Assembly: GCF_009301415.1 (NCBI RefSeq)
Contig: NZ_CP045072.1
Coordinates: forward strand, 1,975,001-2,039,000
Source: Paracoccus kondratievae
GTDB taxonomy: Bacteria; Pseudomonadota; Alphaproteobacteria; Rhodobacterales; Rhodobacteraceae
DNA: 64,000 bases
Direction of reading: 5' to 3'
Position numbers and translations under genes: made by a program. The notes under the pieces were generated by a model, which saw only the letters and a program-made list of their open reading frames with translations, was not told where the DNA came from and made no database searches. How positions within the stretch are numbered: position 1 is the stretch's first letter; each line of letters begins with the position of its first letter. Of this stretch, positions 1 to 8,126 are shown in pieces.

Positions 1-23
1 TTTCCGCTGATCTGGTAGCGCAT
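1..23 (-). CDS. hpf: Ribosome hibernation promoting factor, first 7 codons (partial)
   Basis: Only the start of this gene is in the window. Read leftward from 23 it encodes MRYQISG and part of a Lys codon, which matches the N-terminus I know for long-form hibernation promoting factors of Rhodobacteraceae. A good ribosome binding site (AAAGGACG) precedes the ATG. The family binds the 30S subunit and promotes 100S ribosome dimers in stationary phase. Its place downstream of lptB is the usual one in alphaproteobacteria. The call rests on seven residues plus synteny. Confidence 0.6.
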
Positions 24-185
24 GGTCTTCGTCCTTTCGGTTGCCCGGGCTGTGGTTGCGGCCCTTGCGAGGAGCCTGGCGTCCGGGGTTTTCCGACCGT
101 GCTTTCGTGCCCGGTCATATCCTCATTTGGTGACAGCCGCGGCCTTGTGTCAACGGCTGCGCAGAGGATCGGCACGTCCCTGCGT

Positions 186-920
186 TCAGTTCATGCGGAA
201 GGTTTCGCCCAGATAGACGCGACGGACCTGAGGATCGGCGACGATTTCTGCGGTAGAGCCGGATTTCAGTACATGTCCGTCATGCAGAATATAGGCACGG
301 TCGACGATCTCCAGCGTCTCGCGCACGTTGTGATCGGTGATCAGAACACCGATGCCGCGGCTTTTCAGGTCATGGACCAGTGAGCGAATCTCGCCCACGG
401 CAATCGGATCGACACCGGCAAAGGGTTCATCCAGCAGCAGATAGGCCGGATCGGCTGCAAGGCAGCGCGCGATCTCGACCCGCCGCCGCTCCCCCCCCGA
501 CAGCGCCATGGCCGAGGCGCCGCGCAAATGGCCGATCGAGAAATCGCCCAACAGCTCTTCAAGCCGTTCGCGGCGCTGATGGACATGCGGCTCGACCAGT
601 TCAAGGACAGCCATGATGTTCTGCTCGACCGTCAGGCCGCGAAAAATCGACATTTCCTGCGGCAGATAGCCGATCCCCATACGGGCGCGCTGATACATGG
701 GCAGAACAGTCACATCCTGTCCGTCGATCAGCACCTGACCCGAATCGGGGGCGACAAGGCCTGCCACACAGTAAAAGCAGGTCGTCTTGCCCGAGCCGTT
801 CGGCCCAAGCAGCGCCACCACCTCGCCCCGGTCCAGATCCAGTGCCACGTCCCGGATAACCGGGCGCTTGCGATAGGATTTGCGCAGCCCGCGGACGCGC
901 AGCCCCAGTTCCCCGGCCAT
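186..920 (-). CDS. lptB: LPS export ABC transporter ATPase LptB
   Basis: Cytoplasmic ATPase of the LptB2FGC complex, which extracts lipopolysaccharide from the inner membrane and pushes it along the periplasmic Lpt bridge. The 244-residue protein has a Walker A motif GPNGSGKT at about 39-46, an LSGGE signature at 140-144 and a Walker B ending in LLLDEP with Glu165. The conserved MYQRARMGIGYLPQE stretch is typical of LptB. I chose the ATG at 920, just 4 nt after the lptA stop, instead of an upstream in-frame start that would overlap lptA. It is the last gene of the lptC-lptA-lptB run and is followed by hpf. Confidence 0.95.
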   Translation of the reverse strand: MAGELGLRVRGLRKSYRKRPVIRDVALDLDRGEVVALLGPNGSGKTTCFYCVAGLVAPDSGQVLIDGQDVTVLPMYQRARMGIGYLPQEMSIFRGLTVEQNIMAVLELVEPHVHQRRERLEELLGDFSIGHLRGASAMALSGGERRRVEIARCLAADPAYLLLDEPFAGVDPIAVGEIRSLVHDLKSRGIGVLITDHNVRETLEIVDRAYILHDGHVLKSGSTAEIVADPQVRRVYLGETFRMN

Positions 921-924
921 AGCG

Positions 925-1410
925 TCAATTCTCCGGCTGCAATACGCTGCGGACCCGGCCCGAAGCATTGGCCGTGCCGCTTTCCAGATTTACCATGACC
1001 CGCTCACCGGCCAGCACATTGCTGCCCTGGGTCAGCAGCACGTCGCCAGTCAGTACGACGGTGCCGCTTTCGACATTGTAGTCAGCGGCGCGGGCCTCGG
1101 CCGCGTCCTGTCCGCTGACCAGGGTGACGTTCCCTTCTGCATGCAGGGCGCTGATGCGGCGCTGGTCTCCCTGGGCATAAGTCACGGTCACGCTGTCGGC
1201 TGACAGCCGCATCGCGCCCTGCCCGATCAGCACATGACCCGAAAATGTGGCCTTCCCGGTCTTTTGATCGACGCTCAGCGAATCAGCAGTAACTTCGACC
1301 GGCGCCTTGATGTCCTGCGCCCTGCCGAACCCTGTAGTCTGCGCCTGCACCGATCCTGCTGCCAGCACAAGCGACAGGATCACGGGCAAAAGCGGTCCGG
1401 GCCGGATCAT
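925..1410 (-). CDS. lptA: LPS transport periplasmic protein LptA
   Basis: Periplasmic bridge protein that carries LPS from LptC to the outer-membrane LptDE translocon. The 161-residue product starts with a hydrophobic signal peptide (cleavage probably after SVQA) followed by one OstA/LptA domain. Phrases such as VEVTADSLSVDQKTGKATFSG and ALHAEGNVTLVSG show the repeated beta-strand jellyroll pattern. The ATG at 1410 was preferred because it begins the signal peptide directly. It lies between lptC and lptB in one transcription unit. Confidence 0.92.
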   Translation of the reverse strand: MIRPGPLLPVILSLVLAAGSVQAQTTGFGRAQDIKAPVEVTADSLSVDQKTGKATFSGHVLIGQGAMRLSADSVTVTYAQGDQRRISALHAEGNVTLVSGQDAAEARAADYNVESGTVVLTGDVLLTQGSNVLAGERVMVNLESGTANASGRVRSVLQPEN

Positions 1411-1462
1411 CGGATTTCCTTTCTGGCGCCTGTGACAGCCCCTCTGTGGCGGCGGCACCGGG

Positions 1463-2044
1463 TCATGGCCGGTATATCAAGCGGACTCCGCCGCTTAAAT
1501 CAAGCACATGATCGCCGCTGCCCCGTCCTGAAGGGCGCAATTCCATCTGCCCGGCCGTCAGTTCGCCGAAGGGGGCAAGGACATTCACCTCGCGGTCCGA
1601 GACGACCGTGCCTGCGATGGTCGAGGCCAGGAACTGGGGCGCGGTCACCACCCAGCCATCGGCTGTGGTCATACGCACGCCATCGCCCAGCAGGACCTGT
1701 TCGCCCTCGAGCGCGGCCGAGCCGGCGCTGACATCCGCCGCCCTGCCATCACGGGCGCGCAAGGTCATGTGCACCGTCTGCGCCTGTCCCTCGCCCTGCC
1801 CGCCATCGGGCCGCGCCTCGGCGGCCGTGATACTGAGCTGCGCCCCGTCATCCGTCACCCCGGCATAGGTCGGGCTGGTCACTGCCTGACGTTCGGCCAG
1901 CTCGCGCGGGTCGACATCGGCGTAGGGGATGCTCGCATCGGGGTCGGGGTTGCGGCCCAGCAGAAACAGCACCGATAAAAGCGCCAGCGCCGACAGCGGC
2001 AACAGCACCCTCAACCATGCGACGATGCAGGACCGGGTGCTCAC
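1463..2044 (-). CDS. lptC: LPS export system protein LptC
   Basis: Bitopic inner-membrane protein that hands LPS from LptB2FG to LptA. The 193-residue sequence has one N-terminal membrane helix (about residues 8-29, LRVLLPLSALALLSVLFLLG) and then a periplasmic LptC/OstA-like domain. The start is a GTG at 2044, directly abutting the kdsD stop at 2045, which implies translational coupling. The order kdsD-lptC-lptA-lptB is the standard alphaproteobacterial one and supports the call despite the weak sequence conservation of LptC. Confidence 0.9.
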   Translation of the reverse strand: MSTRSCIVAWLRVLLPLSALALLSVLFLLGRNPDPDASIPYADVDPRELAERQAVTSPTYAGVTDDGAQLSITAAEARPDGGQGEGQAQTVHMTLRARDGRAADVSAGSAALEGEQVLLGDGVRMTTADGWVVTAPQFLASTIAGTVVSDREVNVLAPFGELTAGQMELRPSGRGSGDHVLDLSGGVRLIYRP

Positions 2045-2992
2045 CTACAAAAACCCCGTGCGCAGAAAATCATGGATATGGATCAATCCGGCGGGCGCAC
2101 CGTCGGGCGTCACCACGAACAGGCAGGTGATGCGGCGGGACTGCATTTCGGCCAGCGCGGATTCGGCCAGCGCCTCGGGGGCAATGGTGCGCGGATTGCG
2201 GGTCATTACCTCGGCCGCAGTATGATCCAGCAGGCCCTGCATATGCCGCCGCAGGTCGCCGTCGGTGATGATACCGGTCAGGCGGCCCAGTTCGTCGGTC
2301 ACGCCAGTCACGCCAAAGCTTTTCTGGCTGATGGTCAGCAGCGCATCAGCCATAGGCGCGCCTTCGGAAACCAGCGGCATGTCCTTGTGCATCAGATCGG
2401 CGACGCGCGACAGTTTCGCCCCCAGCTTGCCGCCAGGATGGAAGGTGCGAAAATGCTCGGGTGTGAACTTGCGATGTTCCATCAGCGCCACGGCCAGCGC
2501 ATCCCCCAGCGCCATGGTCATGGTGGTCGAGGTGGTGGGCACGATGCCGGTGCCGCAGGCCTCGGGTGCCGCAGGCAGCACCAGCGCGACATCAGCCTGA
2601 CGCAGCAGGGTCGATTGCGGCCGGCTGGCAACGCCGATCAGCGGGATCTGAAAGCGCCGGGTATGGGCGATCAGGTCCGCAAGCTCGGGCGTCTCACCCG
2701 AGTTTGACAAGACCAGCGCCACATCCGCCTCGGTCACCATGCCCAGATCGCCGTGGCTTGCCTCGGCAGGGTGGACGAATTGCGCCGGAGTACCGGTCGA
2801 AGCCAGCGTCGCCGCGATCTTGCGCCCGACATGGCCGGATTTGCCCATGCCCGAAACCACCACCCGGCCACGGGCAGCCAGAATGGCCTCGACCGCGCGG
2901 TCGAAACTGTCGCCAAGACCTTCGGCCAGCAGCGCCAGCCCCTCGGCCTCGGTTCGGATCACCCGGTGGGCGGTGTCAAGATATGCGCTCAT
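2045..2992 (-). CDS. kdsD: D-arabinose 5-phosphate isomerase KdsD/KpsF
   Basis: Converts D-ribulose 5-phosphate to D-arabinose 5-phosphate, the first step of Kdo synthesis for the LPS inner core. The 315 residues fit the family. A SIS sugar-isomerase domain is visible near residues 35-180 (SGMGKSGHVGRKIAATLAST, then HPAEASHGDLGMV), followed by two CBS domains near 200-315 (DLMHKDMPLVSEGAPMADAL and AAEVMTRNPRTIAPEALAES). It heads the Lpt cluster. The gene upstream is the short ribonuclease D-like gene, 10 nt away. Confidence 0.94.
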   Translation of the reverse strand: MSAYLDTAHRVIRTEAEGLALLAEGLGDSFDRAVEAILAARGRVVVSGMGKSGHVGRKIAATLASTGTPAQFVHPAEASHGDLGMVTEADVALVLSNSGETPELADLIAHTRRFQIPLIGVASRPQSTLLRQADVALVLPAAPEACGTGIVPTTSTTMTMALGDALAVALMEHRKFTPEHFRTFHPGGKLGAKLSRVADLMHKDMPLVSEGAPMADALLTISQKSFGVTGVTDELGRLTGIITDGDLRRHMQGLLDHTAAEVMTRNPRTIAPEALAESALAEMQSRRITCLFVVTPDGAPAGLIHIHDFLRTGFL

Positions 2993-3002
2993 GGCCGGCT
3001 AT

Positions 3003-3617
3003 CTAGTGATGAAAGATGTCGTTTTCATCCCCCCAGCCCAACAGATCCATATGGGCCCGGACAGGAAGGAAATCAAAACAGGATTGCGCAAGCTCCAGCC
3101 GACCTTCGCGGGCCAGCCGCTTTTCCAGCTCGGTTTTCAGCGCATGCAGGTACAGAACGTCCGATGCAGCATATTCCAGCTGCGCCTCGGACAGATCGGA
3201 CGCGCCCCAGTCGCTGGTCTGCTGCTGCTTCGAGATATCGACCCCGACCAGTTCCGAAAGCAGATATTTCAGTCCGTGACGGTCGGTATAGGTGCGCACC
3301 AGTTTCGAGGCGATCTTGGTGCACCAGACCGGCTTGGTCACCACGCCAAAGGTGTTTTCCAGCGCAGCGATGTCGAACCGGCCAAAGTGGAACAGCTTTA
3401 CCACATCGGGATTGGCCAGCATCCGCACGAGGTTCGGTGCCTCACGCTGGTCTTTGGTGATCTGGACCAGATGCGCATTTCCATCGCCCGAGGACAGCTG
3501 GACAAGGCACAGCCGGTCACGGCGCGGGTCAAGACCCATCGTCTCGGTGTCGATGGCGACGACCGGGCCAAGATCCAGATCGTCGGGCAGGTCATTGCGA
3601 TGAAGGGTAATGGTCAT
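3003..3617 (-). CDS. rnd: Ribonuclease D-like 3'-5' exonuclease
   Basis: DEDD-superfamily 3'-5' exonuclease, expected to trim tRNA and other RNA 3' ends. The catalytic set is complete: D23 and E25 (AIDTETMGLD), D82 (HFGRFDIAAL), and Y149 with D153 (YAASDVLYLH). At 204 residues it is much shorter than E. coli RNase D (about 375) because it lacks the C-terminal HRDC domains. This short form is common in alphaproteobacteria beside kdsD. It may be functionally different from enteric RNase D, so the symbol is by domain only. Confidence 0.85.
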   Translation of the reverse strand: MTITLHRNDLPDDLDLGPVVAIDTETMGLDPRRDRLCLVQLSSGDGNAHLVQITKDQREAPNLVRMLANPDVVKLFHFGRFDIAALENTFGVVTKPVWCTKIASKLVRTYTDRHGLKYLLSELVGVDISKQQQTSDWGASDLSEAQLEYAASDVLYLHALKTELEKRLAREGRLELAQSCFDFLPVRAHMDLLGWGDENDIFHH

Positions 3618-3865
3618 GTCGAGCTTCTCGGGCTGCGGGTTTGAGTTGCTGTAACCCCTTTGCCCCCGTTAGCGCCAGCCCCGGTGTCCGCAAGCAAGGC
3701 CGCCAGATACCCCGCCGCGGCGGCCCGTCGCCGATAGTGGCGCAGATGTGCAACAATCCATACCAAAACAGTAAAATTTTTGCACGTATTCCTGAGTAAA
3801 ATACTTGAATCTGGTTCCGCGCCTCTATAAGCCGCGCGAGAACCTGTCAAAACAAGGCTTTGACC

Positions 3866-5881
3866 ATGAAATTGCGCCGCATCATCCCGCTGGCGGGGGT
3901 GTCCTCGCTTGCCCTGGCCTCTGCGCTTTACGCGCAGGACAACCAAAATCCGCAAACCGATACCGTCGTGCTTAGCCCGATCACGCTGGTCGCAGATGGT
4001 CAGGAAAACGTTGAGGCAACCGGTGGTGTGGTCGTCTCGTCCGAAGACATCGAGGCAATGCAGCCGGCCGATGTGTCCGAGCTTTTTGCCCGCGATTCCG
4101 CGGTCACCGTCTCGGGCGGCGCGGGCCCGTCAAAACGGATTCACGTCTTTGGCCTCGAACAGTCGAACCTCGCCGTTACCGTGGACGGCGTGCCGCAAGG
4201 GCCGACGAGCTGGCATCATACCGGCTCGAACGTGGTTGACCCGGCCTTCCTGAAATCGGTCGAGGTCGAGGCTGGCGCGGCTGCCGCAGACGCAGGCTTT
4301 GGCGCGGCGGCCGGTGCGGTGCGCTATGAAACCGTCGGCGCCAGGGACCTGCTGACCGATGGCAAGACCCAGGGCGGCCGCGTCGGCCTGTCCTATGGCT
4401 CGAACGGTCGGGGGCTTTCGGCTTCGCTGGCAGGCTATGGCATCTATGGTGGCTTTGACTGGTTCGCGATGGTTCATGGCACCAACGGCAAGGACTACGA
4501 AAACGGCGACGGCTATGAAATCGTCGGAACCGAACCGGGCGTCACCGGCGCGCTTGTCAAACTGGGCTATGAGGCCGAAGGGCACCGCCTTGAGGTGACC
4601 GTCGATCACACCGAGGACGACGCCGACCGCACCATCAAGATGAACATGGACCTGAACGCGGACAAGCTGGTCTATCCGCTCAAGGTCACCCGCGACTCGT
4701 TCAGCCTGAAATACAGCTCGACTGCGCCGACCGATCTCTGGGATCCAGAGGCGATGATCTATGTCACCCGCAACAAGTATGACCGGCCGAACTATGTGCC
4801 GGACGGCGTGAACGGCGACATGCAGCTGGAAAACAGCACCATCGGCGGCGTAATCAAGAACACCTTCACCGTGGGCCCGGGCAACGTCACCTCGGGTATC
4901 GACTGGGCCTATAACGACTATGATGTCGATAACTACGGCGACACGAACCGCCGTTACTGGACCATGGAAACGATGCAGGTCGGTGCCTTTGTGCAGGGCC
5001 GGTTCGAATTCGACAACGGCATCGACCTGTCCACGGGCCTGCGGCTGGATCACCATCGCTTCACCGACTGGAACGGTAAACGCTACAGCGACACCGGCGC
5101 CAGCGTGAACGGCACCGTGTCCTACGAATTCGCCGAAGGCTACGAAGTCTTTGCCGGCGCCTCGCACACCTGGCTGGGCTATCGGTTCGGCGAATACGCG
5201 CTGCTGCACGCGCGGACCGCGGATCTTTATACCGCCGATAACTTTGAACCCTCGACAGCGCGCAACGTCAAGGTCGGTCTTAACGCCAACCAGGGGAACT
5301 GGACCGGTAACCTGACCTTCTTTGACACCCGCCTGAAAAAGATGGGCGAGTTCATCTTTGAAGAAGAGCCCTACTATCTTGGCAATGTGGATGAATACCG
5401 CAGCAAGGGCTTTACCCTGCAAGGCACCTACAGCTGGGGATCGGGCCGTGTGGGCGGCAGCTTTACCAAGGCCGATGTGTCGCAGGGCGGTATCGACGCA
5501 CTGCCCGCAGGCGGAGCCGCCGTACCGGTCGGCAAGGTCGCAACGCTGTTCGTCGACCAGGAGATCGCGCAATACAATCTCAAGGTCGGTGGCTCTGTGG
5601 AATGGGCTGACAAGCTCAAGGGCGACTATGTCAACGGCGAGGGTGGCTTCTACGATCAAAGCTCCTACACTGTCGTCAACCTTTACGGTGAATGGCGGCC
5701 CGAGAGCTATGAAAATGTCGTGCTGCGCCTTGGCATCGACAACGTCTTTGACCGGACCTACTACGAACGCTCCAGCTACGGCGAACGCGACGTTGTCCGC
5801 GGTGGTACGCTGGCGCGTGATATTGATCCGCTCTACGCCCCCGGCCGTACGGTCACACTGGGCCTGAAGATGGATTTCTGA
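3866..5881 (+). CDS. TonB-dependent outer-membrane receptor (heme/siderophore type)
   Basis: Outer-membrane beta-barrel receptor for active uptake of an iron-containing ligand, energised by TonB-ExbBD. The 671-residue protein has a signal peptide (cleavage probably after residue 23, ALYA), a TonB box-like stretch DTVVLSPI at about 32-39, and a plug domain with the typical RIHVFGLEQSNLAVTVDGVP segment. The 22-strand barrel ends in the terminal Phe (LGLKMDF). The stretch NFEPSTARNVKVGL occupies the place of the NPNL/E motif of heme receptors, but no clear FRAP box is visible, so the ligand is open. An in-frame TTG lies at 3860, but the ATG at 3866 starts the signal peptide. The AT-rich upstream region (3770-3820) could hold an iron-responsive operator. 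Confidence 0.88.
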   Translation: MKLRRIIPLAGVSSLALASALYAQDNQNPQTDTVVLSPITLVADGQENVEATGGVVVSSEDIEAMQPADVSELFARDSAVTVSGGAGPSKRIHVFGLEQSNLAVTVDGVPQGPTSWHHTGSNVVDPAFLKSVEVEAGAAAADAGFGAAAGAVRYETVGARDLLTDGKTQGGRVGLSYGSNGRGLSASLAGYGIYGGFDWFAMVHGTNGKDYENGDGYEIVGTEPGVTGALVKLGYEAEGHRLEVTVDHTEDDADRTIKMNMDLNADKLVYPLKVTRDSFSLKYSSTAPTDLWDPEAMIYVTRNKYDRPNYVPDGVNGDMQLENSTIGGVIKNTFTVGPGNVTSGIDWAYNDYDVDNYGDTNRRYWTMETMQVGAFVQGRFEFDNGIDLSTGLRLDHHRFTDWNGKRYSDTGASVNGTVSYEFAEGYEVFAGASHTWLGYRFGEYALLHARTADLYTADNFEPSTARNVKVGLNANQGNWTGNLTFFDTRLKKMGEFIFEEEPYYLGNVDEYRSKGFTLQGTYSWGSGRVGGSFTKADVSQGGIDALPAGGAAVPVGKVATLFVDQEIAQYNLKVGGSVEWADKLKGDYVNGEGGFYDQSSYTVVNLYGEWRPESYENVVLRLGIDNVFDRTYYERSSYGERDVVRGGTLARDIDPLYAPGRTVTLGLKMDF

Positions 5882-5915
5882 TCCATCCGCCAGACGGAAC
5901 GGACAGACGGAACGG

Positions 5916-5943
5916 AAAGGCCCCTTTCACAGGGGCCTTTTTC
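5916..5943 (+). terminator. Rho-independent terminator after the TonB receptor
   Basis: A GC-rich stem AAGGCCCCT / AGGGGCCTT with loop TTCAC is followed by a run of T. It lies 35 nt after the receptor stop codon and separates this gene from the XRE-SulP unit. It is preceded by a short imperfect direct repeat of GACGGAACG. Confidence 0.85.
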
Positions 5944-5960
5944 ATAGCTGAGCCGCCAGT

Positions 5961-5981
5961 ATTGATATTTGAAATATCAAT
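5961..5981. promoter_or_regulatory. 21-bp perfect palindrome, probable operator of the XRE-SulP unit
   Basis: Two 10-bp arms, ATTGATATTT and AAATATCAAT, flank a single central G. It lies 45 nt upstream of the XRE regulator start at 6026, beside AT-rich sequence suitable for a -10 region (TATGCTACATATGCATAAT downstream). Perfect symmetry of this length directly ahead of a regulator gene suggests an autoregulatory site. The role is inferred, the symmetry is seen directly. Confidence 0.6.
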
Positions 5982-6025
5982 TGTCTTATGCTACATATGC
6001 ATAATCAAGGATTGGAAATCAGCTG

Positions 6026-6283
6026 ATGATAACCTCGGCCCAGATGCGTGCAGCACGTGCCCTGCTTGGCATAGACCAAAAGCGGCTGGCCGAACTTTCG
6101 GGCCTGTCGGTCCCCACCATCCAGCGCATGGAGGCCAGCGATGGCAATGTGCGCGGCGTGGTTGAAAGCCTGACCCGCGTGGTCGAGGCGCTGGAGACCG
6201 CCGGGATCGAACTGATCGGCGAGGGCGCGGCAAGCGCCTCGGGCGGGCGTGGCGTGCGGCTGAAATCCGGTCCGCAGACGTAA
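6026..6283 (+). CDS. Small XRE-family helix-turn-helix regulator
   Basis: An 85-residue DNA-binding protein. The HTH spans roughly residues 7-37 (ARALLGIDQKRLAELSGLSV followed by the recognition helix PTIQRMEASDG), with a short dimerisation helix after it and no ligand domain. Small regulators of this type commonly sit directly ahead of SulP transporters. Here the SulP gene begins 50-68 nt downstream on the same strand. It probably binds the palindrome at 5961-5981 and controls itself and the transporter. The signal sensed cannot be read from sequence. Confidence 0.82.
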   Translation: MITSAQMRAARALLGIDQKRLAELSGLSVPTIQRMEASDGNVRGVVESLTRVVEALETAGIELIGEGAASASGGRGVRLKSGPQT

Positions 6284-6350
6284 TCGCGACGGAGACCGCC
6301 GGCAAACGCCGACGACCCCGCCGCCTTTTTTCATGAAGGTGCGGCTCCAA

Positions 6351-8018
6351 ATGAACCAGAAGGTCAACGCAGCGCCGGGATTCGCGCAGCTGTTTACCCC
6401 GAAATTGATCACCGTTCTGCGCGAAGGCTATGGCGCGGCCCAGCTGCGCGCCGATGCTGTGGCCGGACTGACTGTCGCCATCGTGGCCCTGCCCCTGTCG
6501 ATGGCGATCGCCATTGCCTCGGGCGGAACTCCGGCACAGGGGCTTTATACTGCCATCGTCGGCGGCTTTCTGGTGTCGTTGCTCGGCGGCTCACGCTATC
6601 AGGTCGGCGGGCCTGCGGGGGCTTTTATCGTGCTGATCGCCGGGATCGCCGCGCAACACGGTATGTCGGGGCTGATCCTTGCCACCTTCATGTCGGGAAT
6701 GATGCTGCTTGCCATCGGGCTGCTGCGCCTTGGCACCTTCATCAAGTTCATCCCTTTCCCGGTGACGGTCGGCTTTACCGCCGGTATTGCCGTGATCATC
6801 TTTACCAGCCAGTTGAAAGAGATCTTTGGCCTGGCGCTTGAGAATGAACCCGGCGCGTTGATCGAAAAGATCCCTGCTCTCTGGCAAGTCCGGGACACTG
6901 TGACACCCGCAGCAATGGGGGTGGCGCTTGGCACCATCGCAGTTATCGTCGGGCTGAAACGCCTGCGTCCGCACTGGCCCGGCATGCTGATCGCCGTAGC
7001 ATTGGCGGCGATTTTCATCGCCGTCACTGGCGCGAATGTCGCGACCATCGGCAGCCAGTTCGGAGGCATCCCCTCGACCCTGCCGGCTCCGGCCCTGCCC
7101 GAATTTTCGCCAGACAAGGTAAAGGCGCTGTTGCCCGGTGCCATGTCACTGACGCTGCTCGGGGCCATCGAATCGCTGCTCTCGGCAGTGGTGGCAGATG
7201 GAATGACCGGCCGTCGGCATCGCTCTAACTGCGAGCTTGTCGCGCAAGGCGTCGCGAATATGGGCTCTGCGCTATTCGGCGGCATCTGCGTGACTGGCAC
7301 CATCGCCCGTACCGCGACCAACGTGCGCTCGGGCGCGCACGGGCCTGTCGCGGGGATGCTGCATTCGGTGTTCCTCTTGGGCTTCATGCTGGTCGCAGCG
7401 CCGCTTGCCTCTTACATCCCGCTGGCAGCTCTGGCCGGAGTGCTGGCGGTCGTAGCCTGGAACATGATCGAGAAACCCGCCATCGCCATCCTTCTGCGCT
7501 CGGGCTGGGGCGAAACAGCGGTGCTGGCAGTCACCTTCCTGTTGACGATCTTCCGCGACCTGACCGAGGCCATCGTGGTCGGTCTGGCATTGGGTTCGGT
7601 GCTGTTCATCCAGCGGATGAGCCAGGCCGTCGGGGTCGAGGCGCTGGTCGGGGCAGATCTTGCTGACAGCGATCAGCCGCGCGCAGATCAGCCGCAGGTG
7701 CGCGATGTGATGGTCTATCGCATCTCGGGAGCACTGTTCTTTGGTGCCACAGCCTCGATCGGATCGGTTCTGGACCGCATTCAGGATGGGTTGCAGGTAC
7801 TGGTGGTGGATTTCAGCGCCGTACCCTTTCTCGATTCGACCGGCGCGAATATGATCGAAGGCTTGGCACATAAGGCGCAACGGCGTGGCATCGACCTGTG
7901 GCTGACAGGGGCGAGCCGAGACATTCGCCGCGTTCTGCTGCGGCATGGTCTGCGTCGCCCGCTCGCCCATTATGCCCCGTCCGTCGAAGAAGCGCTGCGG
8001 CGGCATAACCGCCCCTGA
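6351..8018 (+). CDS. SulP-family inorganic anion transporter with STAS domain
   Basis: Inner-membrane permease of the SLC26/SulP family, which moves sulfate, bicarbonate or related anions. Motifs include AGLTVAIVALPLSMAIAIAS near the N-terminus and the GGICVTGTIARTATN signature in the middle. Around ten or more hydrophobic segments are followed by a cytoplasmic STAS domain at about residues 450-550 (VLVVDFSAVPFLDSTGANMI). I prefer the ATG at 6351, preceded by GAAGGTG, over the ATG at 6333, which has no ribosome binding site and would add six residues. It forms a unit with the XRE regulator. The exact substrate is not determinable; bicarbonate is as likely as sulfate. Confidence 0.88.
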   Translation: MNQKVNAAPGFAQLFTPKLITVLREGYGAAQLRADAVAGLTVAIVALPLSMAIAIASGGTPAQGLYTAIVGGFLVSLLGGSRYQVGGPAGAFIVLIAGIAAQHGMSGLILATFMSGMMLLAIGLLRLGTFIKFIPFPVTVGFTAGIAVIIFTSQLKEIFGLALENEPGALIEKIPALWQVRDTVTPAAMGVALGTIAVIVGLKRLRPHWPGMLIAVALAAIFIAVTGANVATIGSQFGGIPSTLPAPALPEFSPDKVKALLPGAMSLTLLGAIESLLSAVVADGMTGRRHRSNCELVAQGVANMGSALFGGICVTGTIARTATNVRSGAHGPVAGMLHSVFLLGFMLVAAPLASYIPLAALAGVLAVVAWNMIEKPAIAILLRSGWGETAVLAVTFLLTIFRDLTEAIVVGLALGSVLFIQRMSQAVGVEALVGADLADSDQPRADQPQVRDVMVYRISGALFFGATASIGSVLDRIQDGLQVLVVDFSAVPFLDSTGANMIEGLAHKAQRRGIDLWLTGASRDIRRVLLRHGLRRPLAHYAPSVEEALRRHNRP

Positions 8019-8050
8019 CACGCCGCATCGGCTTCTCGTCTTGAAGTTCT

Positions 8051-8087
8051 TGCCTCCGGCGGGGATATTTTTCCACGGAAGATGACA
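8051..8087. repeat. Rhodobacteraceae-type 3'-end repeat element
   Basis: The stretch beginning TGCCTCCGGCGGGGATATTT and ending in GAAGATGAC looks like a short sequence that I recall occurring after many genes in Rhodobacteraceae. It sits between the SulP stop and the bidirectional terminator. Identification is from memory of the pattern only; a copy count in the genome would settle it. Confidence 0.4.
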
Positions 8088-8094
8088 GGTGTGA

Positions 8095-8120
8095 AAAGGG
8101 CGGCTCGATGGCCGCCCTTT
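8095..8120. terminator. Bidirectional terminator between SulP and purU genes
   Basis: The inverted repeat AAAGGGCGGC / GCCGCCCTTT with loop TCGATG has A and T runs on its two sides, so it can work for the rightward SulP gene and the leftward purU gene. The purU stop lies 7 nt to the right. Confidence 0.85.
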
Positions 8121-8126
8121 GCTGTT

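Noticed and set aside
4130..5659. 509-codon open frame on the minus strand inside the TonB receptor gene
   Set aside because: It mirrors the codon structure of the receptor, has no family motif and no ribosome binding site. High-GC genes routinely give such antisense frames.
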